From HyVt-443 sp964544655 (GTDB taxonomy: Bacteria; Pseudomonadota; Gammaproteobacteria; Chromatiales; Chromatiaceae): DNA of 64,000 bases. The notes under the pieces were generated by a model. It had not been told where the DNA came from. It worked only from the letters and a program-made list of their open reading frames with translations, and searched no databases. The translations under genes were made by a program, and so were the position numbers. Where the stretch lies: positions 1-64,000 of the forward strand of contig CAZJCM010000004.1 of NCBI GenBank assembly GCA_964544655.1. Direction: 5' to 3'. Positions 63,689-64,000 of this stretch are shown here, in pieces (the first letter of the stretch is position 1; the number at the start of each line of letters is the position of its first letter).

Positions 63689-64000
63689 ATGAGAACCCGG
63701 GTAAAAATTTGCGGCATCACCCGTCCGGAAGACGCCCAGTGCGCCGCCGGCCACGGGGTGGATGCCATCGGTCTGGTCTTCTATCCACCCAGTCCCCGGG
63801 CCGTGACCGTGGCTCAGGCGCAGCGTATCGTCGAAGTGCTGCCGCCGTTCGTCACCGTGGTGGGTCTGTTCGTGGATGCCGGGCGGGAGGAGATCGCCGG
63901 AATCCTGTCCCAGGTCAGAATCGATCTGCTGCAGTTCCACGGTAACGAGTCAGCGGCAGATTGCAGAGGTCATGGCCGGCCCTACATCAAGGCCATTCGG
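63689..64000 (+). CDS. trpF: phosphoribosylanthranilate isomerase (5' part, cut by window edge)
   Basis: The first 104 codons of trpF. The start RTRVKICGITRPEDAQCAA has the active-site Cys in KICGIT, and the Asp general acid is in GLFVDAGREE. Also typical are DAIGLVFYPPSPRAV and LLQFHGNE. It isomerises phosphoribosylanthranilate in tryptophan synthesis. The frame is open to the edge. Confidence 0.95.
   Translation, partial: MRTRVKICGITRPEDAQCAAGHGVDAIGLVFYPPSPRAVTVAQAQRIVEVLPPFVTVVGLFVDAGREEIAGILSQVRIDLLQFHGNESAADCRGHGRPYIKAIR

Noticed and set aside
1..64000. tRNA or rRNA genes, CRISPR arrays, toxin-antitoxin or phage genes
   Set aside because: Reading of the gaps showed no cloverleaf-like sequence, spaced direct repeats, or recognisable phage or transposase gene.

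Overview
The window is a 64 kb piece of a gammaproteobacterial chromosome. It is gene-dense, clearly G+C-rich by eye (not measured), and has mostly short gaps. Two gene orders support the assignment. The block nadB / rpoE-rseA-rseB-rseC-degP / lepA-lepB / rnc-era-recO-pdxJ is the arrangement known from Pseudomonas around algU-mucABCD. The block leuC-leuD-leuB-asd-fimV-truA-trpF is also shared with Pseudomonas and with Chromatiales-like bacteria. The multihaem cytochromes, the late cobalamin cluster and the many two-component proteins fit a respiratory, possibly sulfur- or metal-cycling gammaproteobacterium of the Sedimenticola/Chromatiales type. That placement is inference. I see no tRNA, rRNA, CRISPR, prophage or intact transposase gene.

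Layout. 1-6302 (minus): a truncated secreted glycine-rich protein, a hybrid histidine kinase with HPt, an overlapping REC-PP2C-HATPase regulator, and a small RRM-like protein. 6641-13189: late cobalamin synthesis (cobU, cobT, cobC, cobS, cbiB, cobD on plus, cbiP on minus), preceded by a perfect FNR/Anr-type box and interrupted by a small inverted-repeat element. 13409-17053: an HDOD protein, the co-chaperone pair cbpA-cbpM, and a DUF4389/DUF2333 pair. 17270-17517: an element bounded by inverted repeats, followed by sbcD-sbcC. 22589-35427: nadB, the envelope-stress operon, a glutaredoxin-like protein, lepA, lepB, DUF4845, rnc, era, recO, pdxJ.

35488-43637 is the most distinctive region. It holds a QseB/PmrA-like two-component pair, a perfect PmrA-type box (CTTAAG-N5-CTTAAG), a secreted cytochrome with nine CxxCH motifs, a noncoding stretch with a REP-like repeat and hairpins, a dihaem cytochrome, a PepSY protein, and a second OmpR/EnvZ-like pair facing them. 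It looks like a regulated periplasmic electron-transfer locus.

43917-54521: elbB, an ABC exporter, an M23 peptidase, tolC, aroC, an MFS transporter, a TIGR03790-family protein, a PKHD hydroxylase, and a LysR regulator divergent from leuC with a perfect palindromic operator between them. 54886-64000: leucine synthesis (leuC, leuD, then a terminator, then leuB), asd, fimV, truA, and the start of trpF, cut by the window edge. A 105-bp repeat occurs twice in opposite orientation (28995-29100 and 57017-57121), with a possible degenerate third trace near 62730.
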